A stretch of DNA of 64,000 nt, from assembly GCF_027947575.1 (NCBI RefSeq), contig NZ_CP116256.1:4712001-4776000 (forward strand), given 5' to 3'. Origin of the DNA: Streptomyces rubrogriseus (GTDB taxonomy: Bacteria > Actinomycetota > Actinomycetes > Streptomycetales > Streptomycetaceae). The translations under genes were made by a program, and so were the position numbers. The notes beneath the pieces are model-generated. The model made no database searches and was not told the origin of the DNA. It was given only the letters and a program-made list of their open reading frames with translations. This document shows, one piece after another, positions 56,732 to 64,000 of the stretch; positions within the stretch are counted from its first letter, which is position 1; every line of letters starts with the position of its first letter.

Positions 56732-58099
56732 TCAGACCAGCTCGGGCTGAGGCTCCGCGGGGCGCGGCGGTTCCGGCTGCCGCGCCGGCACGGCCTTCGC
56801 CTCCCACCGCCGGGTGGTGCGCAGGTACCCGAGGACCACGGAGGCCGTCACGAGCAGAAGCAGCGGCCCGGCGGCCCACGGGTACTCGGCCATCTCCCCC
56901 GGCAGGTACCGGTAGGACACCAGCAGCACCGCGAACACCGTCGTGCCGTACGCGACCAGCCGGACGGCCGCACCGTCCCAGCCCCGCGCGGACGCCCGCA
57001 TCGCGGCCTCGACCGTGAGCGCGAAGACCACCCCGGCGAGGAGGTCGGCGCCGTAGTGGTAGCCGAAGCCCAGGGTCGCGGTGAGGGTGGCGACCAGCCA
57101 GAACGCGCCCGCGAAGCGCATGCCCCGGGAACCCCTGCGGGAGTGGACGAACAGCGTCGTGGCCCACGCCGTGTGCAGGCTGGGCATGCAGTTGCGCGGG
57201 GTGATGTCGTCGAACGGGATCGGGTGCGGCGCACCGGCCGGCGGCAGGGTGCCCGGCCACAGGTTGGCCACCGCCCACTGACCGCCTTCGGCGCCGTAGG
57301 CGAAGACCGGTCCGACGACCGGGAAGACCATGTAGACGGCGGGCCCGAGCAGGCCGATGACGAGGAAGGTGCGCACGAGGTGGTGGCTCGGGAACCGGCG
57401 CTCGGCCGCCACGTGGCGCAGCTGGTACAGCCCGACGAGGGCGGCGGCCAGGGGCAGCTGGCCGTAGACGAGGTGGAGTACGTGGCCGCCGACCGGCTCG
57501 GTGGCCTCGACGAACCGGCCGACCAGCCACGAGGGGTTGCCCAGTGCCTGGTCGGCGGTGGCCACGTACGGGTCGAGCACCGTCTTGCGGGTCTCCGAGG
57601 TGATGAGCAGCCAGGTGTCGCCCGTCTTGTGCCCGGCCACAAGGAGCAGGCCCAGCCCGGCGCCTTTGAGCAGCAGGGCCCGTTCGCTGCCCGTGCGGCG
57701 CGTCACGGCGACGACCGCGCAGCCGAGGACCACCCACAGCGCGCCGTTGCCGAAGTTCGGGTCAGCGCCGACCGCCCAGCGCGCCAGCAGGAAGACGACG
57801 TCGATGCCGATCGCCGCGCCGGCCGCGACGAGGCGCTGGCGCCAGGTGAGCACCACCATCGTCAGGGCGAGACCGGCGTACAGCAGGGGCCCGGAGCGCG
57901 GGGAGAAGACCACCTCCCGCGCCTGGTTGGTGATCGGGCCCCGCACGCCGTAGTGGCGCGCGACGATCTCCAGCGCGATGAGGAAACCGAGGGTCACCAC
58001 ACCGGCCGCGGTCCACAGCACGGCCCGCGGCCGGCGCCACGCGGCGAACAGGGTGCCGAGGTCTCTTCGCGAGAGTATTCGTGTCGGTGTGGTCTTCAC
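56732..58099 (-). CDS. PAP2-family membrane phosphatase/phosphotransferase
   Basis: A 455-residue polytopic protein with about 11 helices. The PAP2 C-terminal motifs are visible as RNCMPSLHTAWATT (the SxH motif) and GYHYGADLLAGVVFAL (the HxxxD motif); the first PAP2 motif (KxxxxxxRP) is unclear. Such actinobacterial proteins act on lipid-linked phosphates or as inositolphosphotransferases. The start is GTG 58099. It converges with the epimerase gene. Confidence 0.87.
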   Translation of the reverse strand: MKTTPTRILSRRDLGTLFAAWRRPRAVLWTAAGVVTLGFLIALEIVARHYGVRGPITNQAREVVFSPRSGPLLYAGLALTMVVLTWRQRLVAAGAAIGIDVVFLLARWAVGADPNFGNGALWVVLGCAVVAVTRRTGSERALLLKGAGLGLLLVAGHKTGDTWLLITSETRKTVLDPYVATADQALGNPSWLVGRFVEATEPVGGHVLHLVYGQLPLAAALVGLYQLRHVAAERRFPSHHLVRTFLVIGLLGPAVYMVFPVVGPVFAYGAEGGQWAVANLWPGTLPPAGAPHPIPFDDITPRNCMPSLHTAWATTLFVHSRRGSRGMRFAGAFWLVATLTATLGFGYHYGADLLAGVVFALTVEAAMRASARGWDGAAVRLVAYGTTVFAVLLVSYRYLPGEMAEYPWAAGPLLLLVTASVVLGYLRTTRRWEAKAVPARQPEPPRPAEPQPELV

Positions 58100-58203
58100 T
58101 TGTTGGCCCGTTTGCTAGGGGTCGGACGAATCGGTAGCTCGTACGGATCGTCACGAGCTCGAACATGCTAACGGCACCGCTTCGCCGACCCCCGGGCCCG
58201 CCG

Positions 58204-59277
58204 TCAGGCCGTGTGCTGGTATGCCGGGTAGGTCAGGTAGCCCGCGTCACCGCCCTGGTAGTACGTGGACTCGTCCACCGGTGCCACCGGCAGGCTCGTG
58301 CGCAGCCGCTCGACCAGGTCCGGGTTGGCGATGAAGCCGCGGCCGAAGCTGATGAGGTCGGCCCCGAGCCCGAGCCAGTGGTCGGCGTCCTCACGACCGG
58401 TCTGCTTGGGTCCCATCGGCAGCACCGGGTTCATGACGAGCGTGCCCGGCCACACGCGGCGCAGGGCGACCAGCAGGTCCTCGTCGGCGGTGGCCTCAAG
58501 GTGGACGTAGGCGATGCCGAGGCGCGACAGCTCGGTCAGCAGCTCGGTGTAGAGGTCGAGCACGTCGGTCTCCTCGACGCCCCAGAACGTGCCCGCCGGG
58601 GAGAGGCGGATACCGGTCCGGTCGGCGCCGACGGCCTCGACGGTCGCGGACACGGCCTCGACGGCGAAGCGGATCCGGTGGGCCACCGGGCCACCGTAGC
58701 GGTCGGTGCGCAGGTTCGCGTTCGAGGAGAGGAACTGCGAGATGAGGTAGCCGTTGGCGCCGTGCAGCTCGACGCCGTCGAATCCGGCGTCGACGGCGCG
58801 GCGGGCCGCTTCGGCGTAGGACCGGGCCTGTTCCGGCACTTCGGCGGTCTCCAGCGCGCGCGGCGTCGGCACGGGCTGCGGCCCGGTCGGCGTGAACACC
58901 TCCCCGACGGCCGGGACGGCCGAGGGGCCGACCGGCAGCATGCCCGTGGTGTCGGGGTGCGAGACGCGACCACCGTGCATGATCTGGGCGAAGATCCGTC
59001 CGCCGTTGGTGTGCACGGCGGCGGTGACGGGGCGCCACGCGGCCACCTGCTCGTCGGTGTGCAGCCCGGGGGTCCCCGGGTTGGACTGGCCGACCTCGTT
59101 CGGATGCACTCCCTCGGAGACGATCAGTCCGGCGGTGGCGCGCTGGGCGTAGTACGTGGCCATCGACGGCGTGGCCAGGCCGCCCCCGGCGGCGCGCACC
59201 CGCGACATCGGGGCCATGACCATCCGGTTGGGCAGCGTCAGGCCGCCGAGCCGGTAACTGTCGAAGAGGGACGTCAT
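58204..59277 (-). CDS. Old yellow enzyme family alkene reductase
   Basis: A 357-residue FMN ene-reductase that reduces activated C=C bonds with NADPH. Landmarks are LPNRMVMAPMSRVRA, IFAQIMHGGRVSHPD, the catalytic pair in VELHGANGYLISQFLSSNANLRTDRYGG (His, Asn) and ISFGRGFIANPDLVERL. The Tyr donor lies in the region after NANLRT. It probably detoxifies enals, quinones or nitro compounds. It is divergent from a MerR regulator, with a MerR-type long-spacer promoter between. Confidence 0.93.
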   Translation of the reverse strand: MTSLFDSYRLGGLTLPNRMVMAPMSRVRAAGGGLATPSMATYYAQRATAGLIVSEGVHPNEVGQSNPGTPGLHTDEQVAAWRPVTAAVHTNGGRIFAQIMHGGRVSHPDTTGMLPVGPSAVPAVGEVFTPTGPQPVPTPRALETAEVPEQARSYAEAARRAVDAGFDGVELHGANGYLISQFLSSNANLRTDRYGGPVAHRIRFAVEAVSATVEAVGADRTGIRLSPAGTFWGVEETDVLDLYTELLTELSRLGIAYVHLEATADEDLLVALRRVWPGTLVMNPVLPMGPKQTGREDADHWLGLGADLISFGRGFIANPDLVERLRTSLPVAPVDESTYYQGGDAGYLTYPAYQHTA

Positions 59278-59324
59278 GTCAGGACTCCTTCGGTCCGCGG
59301 GCCCGGATCTCGGGCACGACGGCT

Positions 59325-59356
59325 ACGCTAGAACCTGACACTGACGTCAGAGGCAA
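59325..59356 (-). promoter_or_regulatory. MerR-type promoter of the alkene reductase
   Basis: On the minus strand TTGCCT (59351-59356) and TAGCGT (59325-59330) are 20 bp apart, longer than the normal 17. The spacer holds CTGAC-N6-GTCAG (59335-59350). Long spacers with a central dyad are the mark of promoters remodelled by MerR activators; the divergent MerR gene starts at 59392. Confidence 0.65.
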
Positions 59357-59391
59357 GTAAGTGTGCCGCGGATCACAGCAGGGAGCAGGAC

Positions 59392-59757
59392 ATGCGGATC
59401 GGGGAAGTGGCCTCGCGGGCCGGGGTCAGCGTCCGGTCGGTGCGCTACTACGAGGACCAGGGGCTGCTGGCCAGCACGCGCAGCGCCGGCGGCCAGCGCC
59501 AGTACACGGAGCACGAGGTCGAGCGGGTCCAGTTCCTCCAGCGGCTGTACACCGCGGGCCTGTCCAGCCGGACCATCGCCGAACTGCTGCCCTGCGTGGA
59601 CGCGCCCAGCGAGGCCCATTCCGACGCCGCGCTGGAGCGCATGGCGCAGGAGCGGGACCGGCTGACCGAGCACATCGCCGACCTCGTCCGTACCAGGGAC
59701 GCGCTCAACGCCCTGATGACGGCCGCCCGTGAGTACCGGGACGCCCAGTTTGCCTAA
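59392..59757 (+). CDS. MerR-family transcriptional regulator
   Basis: A 121-residue regulator. The N-terminal HTH reads MRIGEVASRAGVSVRSVRYYEDQGLLASTRSAGGQRQYTEHEVERVQFLQRLYTAGLSS, and a dimerisation coiled coil follows (MAQERDRLTEHIADLVRTRDALNALM). The single Cys (LLPCVDAP) could be a thiol sensor. It probably activates the divergent alkene reductase from the long-spacer promoter. It is upstream of a TetR gene whose operator overlaps its stop codon. Confidence 0.92.
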   Translation: MRIGEVASRAGVSVRSVRYYEDQGLLASTRSAGGQRQYTEHEVERVQFLQRLYTAGLSSRTIAELLPCVDAPSEAHSDAALERMAQERDRLTEHIADLVRTRDALNALMTAAREYRDAQFA

Positions 59758-59779
59758 TCACGTTAGGCAAGCTCATAAT
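59750..59779 (+). promoter_or_regulatory. Promoter and autoregulatory operator of the TetR gene
   Basis: TTGCCTAA (59750-59757) and TTAGGCAA (59763-59770) form a perfect inverted repeat with a 5-bp spacer. The same TTGCCT acts as -35 for CATAAT (59774-59779) at 18-bp spacing. The repeat spans the MerR stop codon and lies 39 bp before the TetR start, a classic self-repression layout. Confidence 0.75.
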
Positions 59780-59817
59780 CTTGCCCGGCTGCCGGGTGAG
59801 CGATGCGGAGGACGGGT

Positions 59818-60390
59818 GTGGCTCGGGTAGGACTGACGACCGAGGGTCTGATCAGGGCTGGGGCCGAGACGGCCGACGAGATCGGCTTCGAGCGCACCAC
59901 GCCGACGGAGCTGGCCCGGCGGTTCGGCGTCCGCACGGCGAGTCTGTACTCGCATGTGAAGAACGCCCACGAGCTCAAGACCGGGATCGCGCTGTTCGCC
60001 CTCGAGGAGCTGGCCGACCTGGCCTCCGAGGCGGTGGCCGGGCGGGCCGGCAAGGACGCGCTGACCGCGTTCGCGAACGTCTACCGCGACTACGCCCGTG
60101 AACACCCGGGCCGCTTCGCCGCCACGCAGTTCCCGCTCGACGCCCAGGCGGCGGCCGCCAGTGCCGGGGGGCGGCACTCCCAGATGTCACGGGCGATCCT
60201 GCGCGGGTACCGCCTGGCGGAACCGCACCAGACCCATGCCGTGCGGCTGCTGGGCAGCGTCTTCAGCGGCTTCGTCGGGCTGGAGGCCTCGGGCGGGTTC
60301 AGCCACAGCGCCCCCGACTCGCAGGAGAGCTGGACGGAGATCCTCGACGCGCTGGACGTCCTGCTGCGGACCTGGCCGACCACGTCCTGA
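59818..60390 (+). CDS. TetR-family transcriptional regulator
   Basis: A 190-residue regulator. The HTH region reads LTTEGLIRAGAETADEIGFERTTPTELARRFGVRTASLYSHVKNAHELKTGIALFAL. The C-terminal domain has RTASLYSH then AVRLLGSVFSGFVGLEASGGF, the TetR_C WHG-like type. GTG 59818 was chosen because GGAGG sits six bases upstream; ATG 59803 would overlap that ribosome site. The palindrome upstream indicates autoregulation. The GH9 gene converges with it. Confidence 0.9.
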   Translation: MARVGLTTEGLIRAGAETADEIGFERTTPTELARRFGVRTASLYSHVKNAHELKTGIALFALEELADLASEAVAGRAGKDALTAFANVYRDYAREHPGRFAATQFPLDAQAAAASAGGRHSQMSRAILRGYRLAEPHQTHAVRLLGSVFSGFVGLEASGGFSHSAPDSQESWTEILDALDVLLRTWPTTS

Positions 60391-60424
60391 CCCGGCGCCG
60401 GGCAGGTGCGGCGTCCCCTTCGCG

Positions 60425-62299
60425 TCAGGACCGCGCGGCGGTGAGGGAGAGTGCGTACAGCGCCGTCGAGGTGAAGTCGTCCGCCGGTTCCACCGTCTGC
60501 CAGGCCCGCACGTCGTCGACGTAGCCGGCGCCGTGACCGTCGTACCGCGACCACGGCCCGCCCTCCGGCGCGAAGGAGCAGGGACGGCTCCCGTCGAAGG
60601 CGTCCTGCTCCTTCAGCAGGTCCGCGTCGTTGGGCCCGTTGACGACGGCGCCGCGCAGGATGTCGCCGCGGCCGGTGCGGCTCATCGCCAGGTTGGCGAC
60701 CTGGTGCTGGAGGCAGTGCGGGTAGAGGTCGCCCGCGCCCACGACGAAGCTGGTGCCCCAGGCGTTGGCCCCGAAGACCCAGGCCCGCTGCTGGGCGGCG
60801 AAGTCGTCGTACCGGTGGTCGCCGGTGACGCGCGCGTACAGCTCGGCGGTCGCGAGCAGCCCGAAGGTGTTCGGCACCGCGTCGAAGTCGGTGGGTATGA
60901 CGCCCGAGCGGAAGGGATCCTCGGCCGCGCGCTTTCGCCCCGCCTCCACCTGCCGCCGCAGTTCCGCCTCCAGGGCGGCCGCGAGGTCGGCGTCGGGGTC
61001 CGCCGAGGTGAGCACGTCGGCGTGGGCGAGGGCGCTGACGTCGGCGGGGCCCAGGGTGCCGCCGCGCTCCTCGCGCAGGGCCGCGCGGGCCCAGTCGACC
61101 GCCGCGCCGCGCCACCGCGAGGCGCGTGCGTCGCCCAGGGCGTGGGCGCCTCGGGAGAGTTCGACGGCCGCCCACTCCATGTCGTCGCGCCAGGAGTGCT
61201 CCTGGTAGTAGTCCGCGGGCACGGTGGTGACCAGGTTCCCCGCGTCCGGCCGGGTGTCCGCCCGCGCGTAGACGGCGGCGGCCTTGTCCAGCCACTCGCG
61301 GGCCTGTGCCGGATCGTCCTCGGCCCCGGTCTGCGCGGCGAGGGCGAAGGCCGCGGCCACCCGGCCCGCGAGGTTGGGGCTCAGGGGCTCCCCCGGTTCG
61401 TTGGCGCGGAAGACGGGCCGGTACTTGAGGAGGTAGTCCGGGTCGCCCGGTCGCACGGTGCGCCGGTCGTCCTGTTCGGGCAGCCGCCACACGTCGTGGT
61501 CGCCGCGGACCTCCTGGCCGCCCGACCCCAGCCCCACCTGGGCGTAGAGCGTGCCCGTCTCCCCGTCCCACATCCTGTCCAGCCAGCTCAGACCGTGCCG
61601 TGCCTCCTCCCGCAGTCCGGGCACCGCCGGTGTGTCGCGGACGGTGCTCAGCATCTGTGCCACCACGTAGGACGTCGTGTGCGTGAACTTCAGGAAGTCG
61701 CCCGCGTCGAACCAGCCGCCCGACACGTCCACGGGCCCGCCGACCTCGGCCGGCGGGCCGGTGCCCGCCGGCTCGTAGACGCGCGCCCGCTCGTCGGTCA
61801 GGTGCGAGGGCTCCCGCCCGGTCGCGTCGGCCAGTACGTCCCCGCCGTCCCGCTGGGTGCCGAAGAAGCGCACGCCGTCCGCGCGCAGCGGGTCCAGCAA
61901 CTGCCCCGCCGGCGCCACCCGGAAGCGGACCTCGGGCTCGCCGCCCGCGCCGACCAGGCGCAGCCGGTAGGTGCCGGTGCGGTGCAGCGAGGAGAGGTCG
62001 ATGGTGCGCACCGCCGTGTACGTGTCGTTCCAGCCGCCGAGGGAGGGCCCGAGGTCGCCCTGCCCGGCCGTGTCGCCGCGCTCGTCCAGGACCTCGAACC
62101 CGGCGTCCGCCAAGGTGTCCCGGTCGCCCATGACATAGGCGAGCTTCTTCTCACCGGCCAGGTAACCGGCCTGGTTGACGCGGATGGCCGCCGGCGCCTC
62201 GCCGCCGTCCCCGGAGCACGCGGTGAGGCAGCAGGCCGCCAGGACGGAAGCGGTCACGGCCGACACGGAGCGGGCCGACGATGAGAGGAAGCGGTTCAT
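60425..62299 (-). CDS. GH9 cellulase-type lipoprotein
   Basis: A 624-residue surface lipoprotein: the N-terminus MNRFLSSSARSVSAVTASVL and then AACCLTACSG carries a lipobox (LTAC). An Ig-like cellulase N-domain (about 35-130, IRVNQAGYLAGEKKLAYVM) precedes the GH9 barrel. Catalytic groups are the Asp pair in GGWFDAGDFLKF and the C-terminal Glu in QTVEPADDFTSTALYAL; the aspect differs from secreted cellulases in being membrane-anchored. It may attack cellulose, xyloglucan or mixed glucans at the cell surface. It has no CebR box upstream, unlike the GH5 gene. ATG 62299 has no good ribosome site. Confidence 0.9.
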   Translation of the reverse strand: MNRFLSSSARSVSAVTASVLAACCLTACSGDGGEAPAAIRVNQAGYLAGEKKLAYVMGDRDTLADAGFEVLDERGDTAGQGDLGPSLGGWNDTYTAVRTIDLSSLHRTGTYRLRLVGAGGEPEVRFRVAPAGQLLDPLRADGVRFFGTQRDGGDVLADATGREPSHLTDERARVYEPAGTGPPAEVGGPVDVSGGWFDAGDFLKFTHTTSYVVAQMLSTVRDTPAVPGLREEARHGLSWLDRMWDGETGTLYAQVGLGSGGQEVRGDHDVWRLPEQDDRRTVRPGDPDYLLKYRPVFRANEPGEPLSPNLAGRVAAAFALAAQTGAEDDPAQAREWLDKAAAVYARADTRPDAGNLVTTVPADYYQEHSWRDDMEWAAVELSRGAHALGDARASRWRGAAVDWARAALREERGGTLGPADVSALAHADVLTSADPDADLAAALEAELRRQVEAGRKRAAEDPFRSGVIPTDFDAVPNTFGLLATAELYARVTGDHRYDDFAAQQRAWVFGANAWGTSFVVGAGDLYPHCLQHQVANLAMSRTGRGDILRGAVVNGPNDADLLKEQDAFDGSRPCSFAPEGGPWSRYDGHGAGYVDDVRAWQTVEPADDFTSTALYALSLTAARS

Positions 62300-62435
62300 G
62301 GCGGACAGTCTGGTCGATGGCACCACCGCGGCGGGGGCCGAGGTGGTGACCGGGGGCGGGGCGGGGAAGTGGACGTTTGTGCGGGATAGGCTCTGATCCG
62401 CCAGCCCACCCGGACCGCCACAGGAGGAGTCGGCC

Positions 62436-63653
62436 ATGGGCCAGAAGGATCCGCGGGAGGCACCGGCCGCCCAGGACACGGCCGAGCGACTCCGGGCGAT
62501 CGGCGACGAGTTGTCGGACCGCTTCTACGAACGGGCCGACGTCGTACGGACGCTGCTGGTGACGCTGCTGGCCGGTCGGCACTCGCTGATCCTCGGCCCG
62601 CCGGGAACCGCGAAGTCCGAGCTGGCCAGGGAACTCACGGGCCGGATCGTGGGGGCGTCCTACTGGGAGATCCTGCTCTCCAAGTTCACCGCGCCGACGA
62701 GGATGTTCGGGCCGGTCGACGTCGCCGCGCTCGCTCGCGGCGAGTACCGCCAGGTCTACGAGGGGCGCGCCACCACCGCGCACGTCGCGTTCATCGACGA
62801 GATCTTCAAGTGCTCCACGGCGGCGCTGAACGAGACGCTGGGCTACCTCAACGAGCGGATCTACCACCCCGAGAGCGGCGGTGAGCCCGTCCGCTGCCCG
62901 CTCATCGGCGCCATCACGGCGAGCAACGAGCTGCCCGACGGCGAGGACTCGGCCGCGATCTACGACCGGCTCCTGGTGCGGATCGAGGTCACGTACCTGG
63001 AGGACCCCTCGAACTTCGCCGCTCTGGTCCGCTCCGCCGTCAGCCGCCCGGCCACGCCGAAGCGGACCACCGTGGACCTGGCCGCGCTGCGGCACGCCGT
63101 GGCCGAGGCCGTTCCCGCCGTGGAGGTGCCCGACGGGATCGTGGACGCCGTGTGCACGCTGCGGGCCGCCCTGCGCCGCAAGGAGCTGATCGCCTCCGAC
63201 CGCCGCTGGCGGCAGGCGGTGGGCCTGCTCCAGGCGTCCGCGTACCTCGACGGACGTCCCTCGGTCGCGGAGAGCGACCTGTCGGTGCTGACCCACGTGC
63301 TGTGGAACTCCCCCGCCGAACGGCCGACGGTCGAGCGCGAAGTACTGCACCTGGTCAATCCGGACGCCAAGGAGGCGCTCGACCTCGCCGACACCATCGA
63401 GGAGCTGGAGACCCAGCTCGACGCCATGGCCGGGCAGTCCCGCGAGGCGCTGAGCGAGTGGGTCATCAAGAAGGCCCACAACCAGCTGGCCATGGCGGGC
63501 AAGCGGCTGGAGCGACTGCGCGCGGAGGCGGTGGGCGCGGGCCGCTCCACCACCGCCATCGACCGGGTCACCGGCCGCCAGCGCGCCGTCCGCGCCCGGG
63601 TGCTCACCGAGGCCCTCGGGGTGGACGCGAGCACGGTCCAGGCCCAGCTCTGA
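62436..63653 (+). CDS. MoxR-family AAA+ ATPase, RavA-like
   Basis: A 405-residue ATPase. Walker A is LILGPPGTAKSELARE, Walker B AFIDEIFKCSTAALNETL, and sensor 1 follows as IGAITASNELPDGED. The C-terminal helical part (EELETQLDAM onward) matches RavA-type members. MoxR ATPases work with a von Willebrand factor A partner to remodel protein complexes. GGAGGAG precedes ATG 62436. The next gene, starting 21 bp downstream, is the likely partner. Confidence 0.93.
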   Translation: MGQKDPREAPAAQDTAERLRAIGDELSDRFYERADVVRTLLVTLLAGRHSLILGPPGTAKSELARELTGRIVGASYWEILLSKFTAPTRMFGPVDVAALARGEYRQVYEGRATTAHVAFIDEIFKCSTAALNETLGYLNERIYHPESGGEPVRCPLIGAITASNELPDGEDSAAIYDRLLVRIEVTYLEDPSNFAALVRSAVSRPATPKRTTVDLAALRHAVAEAVPAVEVPDGIVDAVCTLRAALRRKELIASDRRWRQAVGLLQASAYLDGRPSVAESDLSVLTHVLWNSPAERPTVEREVLHLVNPDAKEALDLADTIEELETQLDAMAGQSREALSEWVIKKAHNQLAMAGKRLERLRAEAVGAGRSTTAIDRVTGRQRAVRARVLTEALGVDASTVQAQL

Positions 63654-63673
63654 GCACCGCGGCGGACGGCACC

Positions 63674-64000
63674 ATGGACGAGGACACGGCCACGGGCACG
63701 GGCACCGACACGGGCACGGCCACGGACACGGGCACGGCGAGGGACGCGGACACGCACGGGGGCGGAACAGCGAGCCGGCTCGACGTGCTGGCGGACCGCG
63801 CCGGAACGTGGCTGGCCCGGTCGGGCGCCGCCCCCGCGCGGCACACCGGGGCCGTGGCCGCGGACCGTTTCGACCGCATGGCCTGGCGCGACACCTACGA
63901 GCAGTCGCCCGCGCTGCGCGAGCTGGCGGGTGACCTGGGCGAGCACCACGCGCACACGGCCGACCTGCTCACCGACGTCTTCCTGGCCGCCTACAAGACC
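63674..64000 (+). CDS. Start of MoxR partner protein (VWA/ViaA-like), truncated by window edge
   Basis: Only the first 109 codons are present. The N-terminus MDEDTATGTGTDTGTATDTG is a low-complexity Thr/Gly stretch made by a hexanucleotide repeat (ACGGGC type). Then SRLDVLADRAGTWLARSGAA begins structured sequence, with FDRMAWRDTYEQSPALRELAGDLGE next. No VWA metal-site motif is visible yet; the assignment rests on place after the RavA-like ATPase. The ATG lacks a strong ribosome site and may be translationally coupled. Confidence 0.6.
   Translation, partial: MDEDTATGTGTDTGTATDTGTARDADTHGGGTASRLDVLADRAGTWLARSGAAPARHTGAVAADRFDRMAWRDTYEQSPALRELAGDLGEHHAHTADLLTDVFLAAYKT

Noticed and set aside
63690..63760. 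ACGGGC-type hexanucleotide repeat as a separate repeat element
   Set aside because: It lies in frame at the start of the MoxR-partner gene and simply encodes a Thr/Gly-rich N-terminus.

Overview
The window is very GC-rich with strong third-position GC bias, frequent GTG (and one TTG) starts, GGAGG-type ribosome sites and dense convergent or divergent gene pairs. It carries snapalysin, an endo-H-type GH18 enzyme, an XRE/DUF397/ATPase cluster and many TetR, LysR and MarR regulators. This is a Streptomyces chromosome. From memory, the order (second enolase next to a secreted endoglucanase, pntAB, short alanyl-tRNA synthetase, catalase) resembles the right arm of the S. coelicolor chromosome; that match is recollection, not a search. 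No tRNA, rRNA, CRISPR array, prophage or complete insertion sequence was found.

1-12.7 kb: a dehydrogenase running off the left edge, a divergent LysR regulator, a MarR regulator divergent from a second enolase with a ten-copy 13-bp repeat array between them, a secreted GH5 cellulase behind a perfect CebR operator, snapalysin, a SUKH protein, an endo-H-like GH18 enzyme, a PIG-L deacetylase and a secreted metallophosphoesterase. 12.7-16.6 kb: histidine phosphatase, mannonate dehydratase, secreted sugar dehydrogenase and a DHFR-fold reductase. 16.7-20.3 kb: a rifampin-monooxygenase-like flavoenzyme preceded by a 17-codon upstream ORF and two hairpins, then a TetX-like flavoenzyme divergent from a TetR regulator. 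20.4-23.5 kb: pntA-pntB. 23.6-30.4 kb: DUF488, STAS, IclR, the methyltransferase-DUF397-XRE operon with a divergent anti-sigma-type ATPase, and a large membrane protein.

30.6-42.5 kb: YceI, a ComB-like phosphatase, a WYL regulator, a minisatellite-like repeat block, alpha/beta hydrolase, VOC protein, beta-lactamase-fold hydrolase, a binding-protein-like protein without signal peptide, M1 aminopeptidase, a secreted phosphodiesterase-fold protein, LysR, and a TetR/amidase pair around a perfect 34-bp palindrome. 42.6-44.1 kb: a 22-codon alanine-rich leader ORF and competing hairpins in front of a catalytic-core-only alanyl-tRNA synthetase paralogue. 44.1-49.0 kb: an RpiR/MurR regulator divergent from a kinase, sodium/solute symporter and AnmK operon that looks like cell-wall amino-sugar salvage. 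49.0-64 kb: aldo/keto reductase, darcynin-like protein, NmrA reductase with divergent LysR, catalase, nucleotidyltransferase, an epimerase behind a large palindrome, PAP2 membrane protein, OYE with divergent MerR, an autoregulated TetR, a GH9 lipoprotein, and a MoxR ATPase with the start of its partner gene at the right edge.

Main themes: polysaccharide and glycan breakdown, redox and drug-modifying enzymes each paired with a local regulator, and small-ORF or repeat-based control regions. The strongest leads are the 13-bp array at the second enolase, the Ala-rich leader before the short AlaRS, and the upstream ORF before the Rox-like gene.
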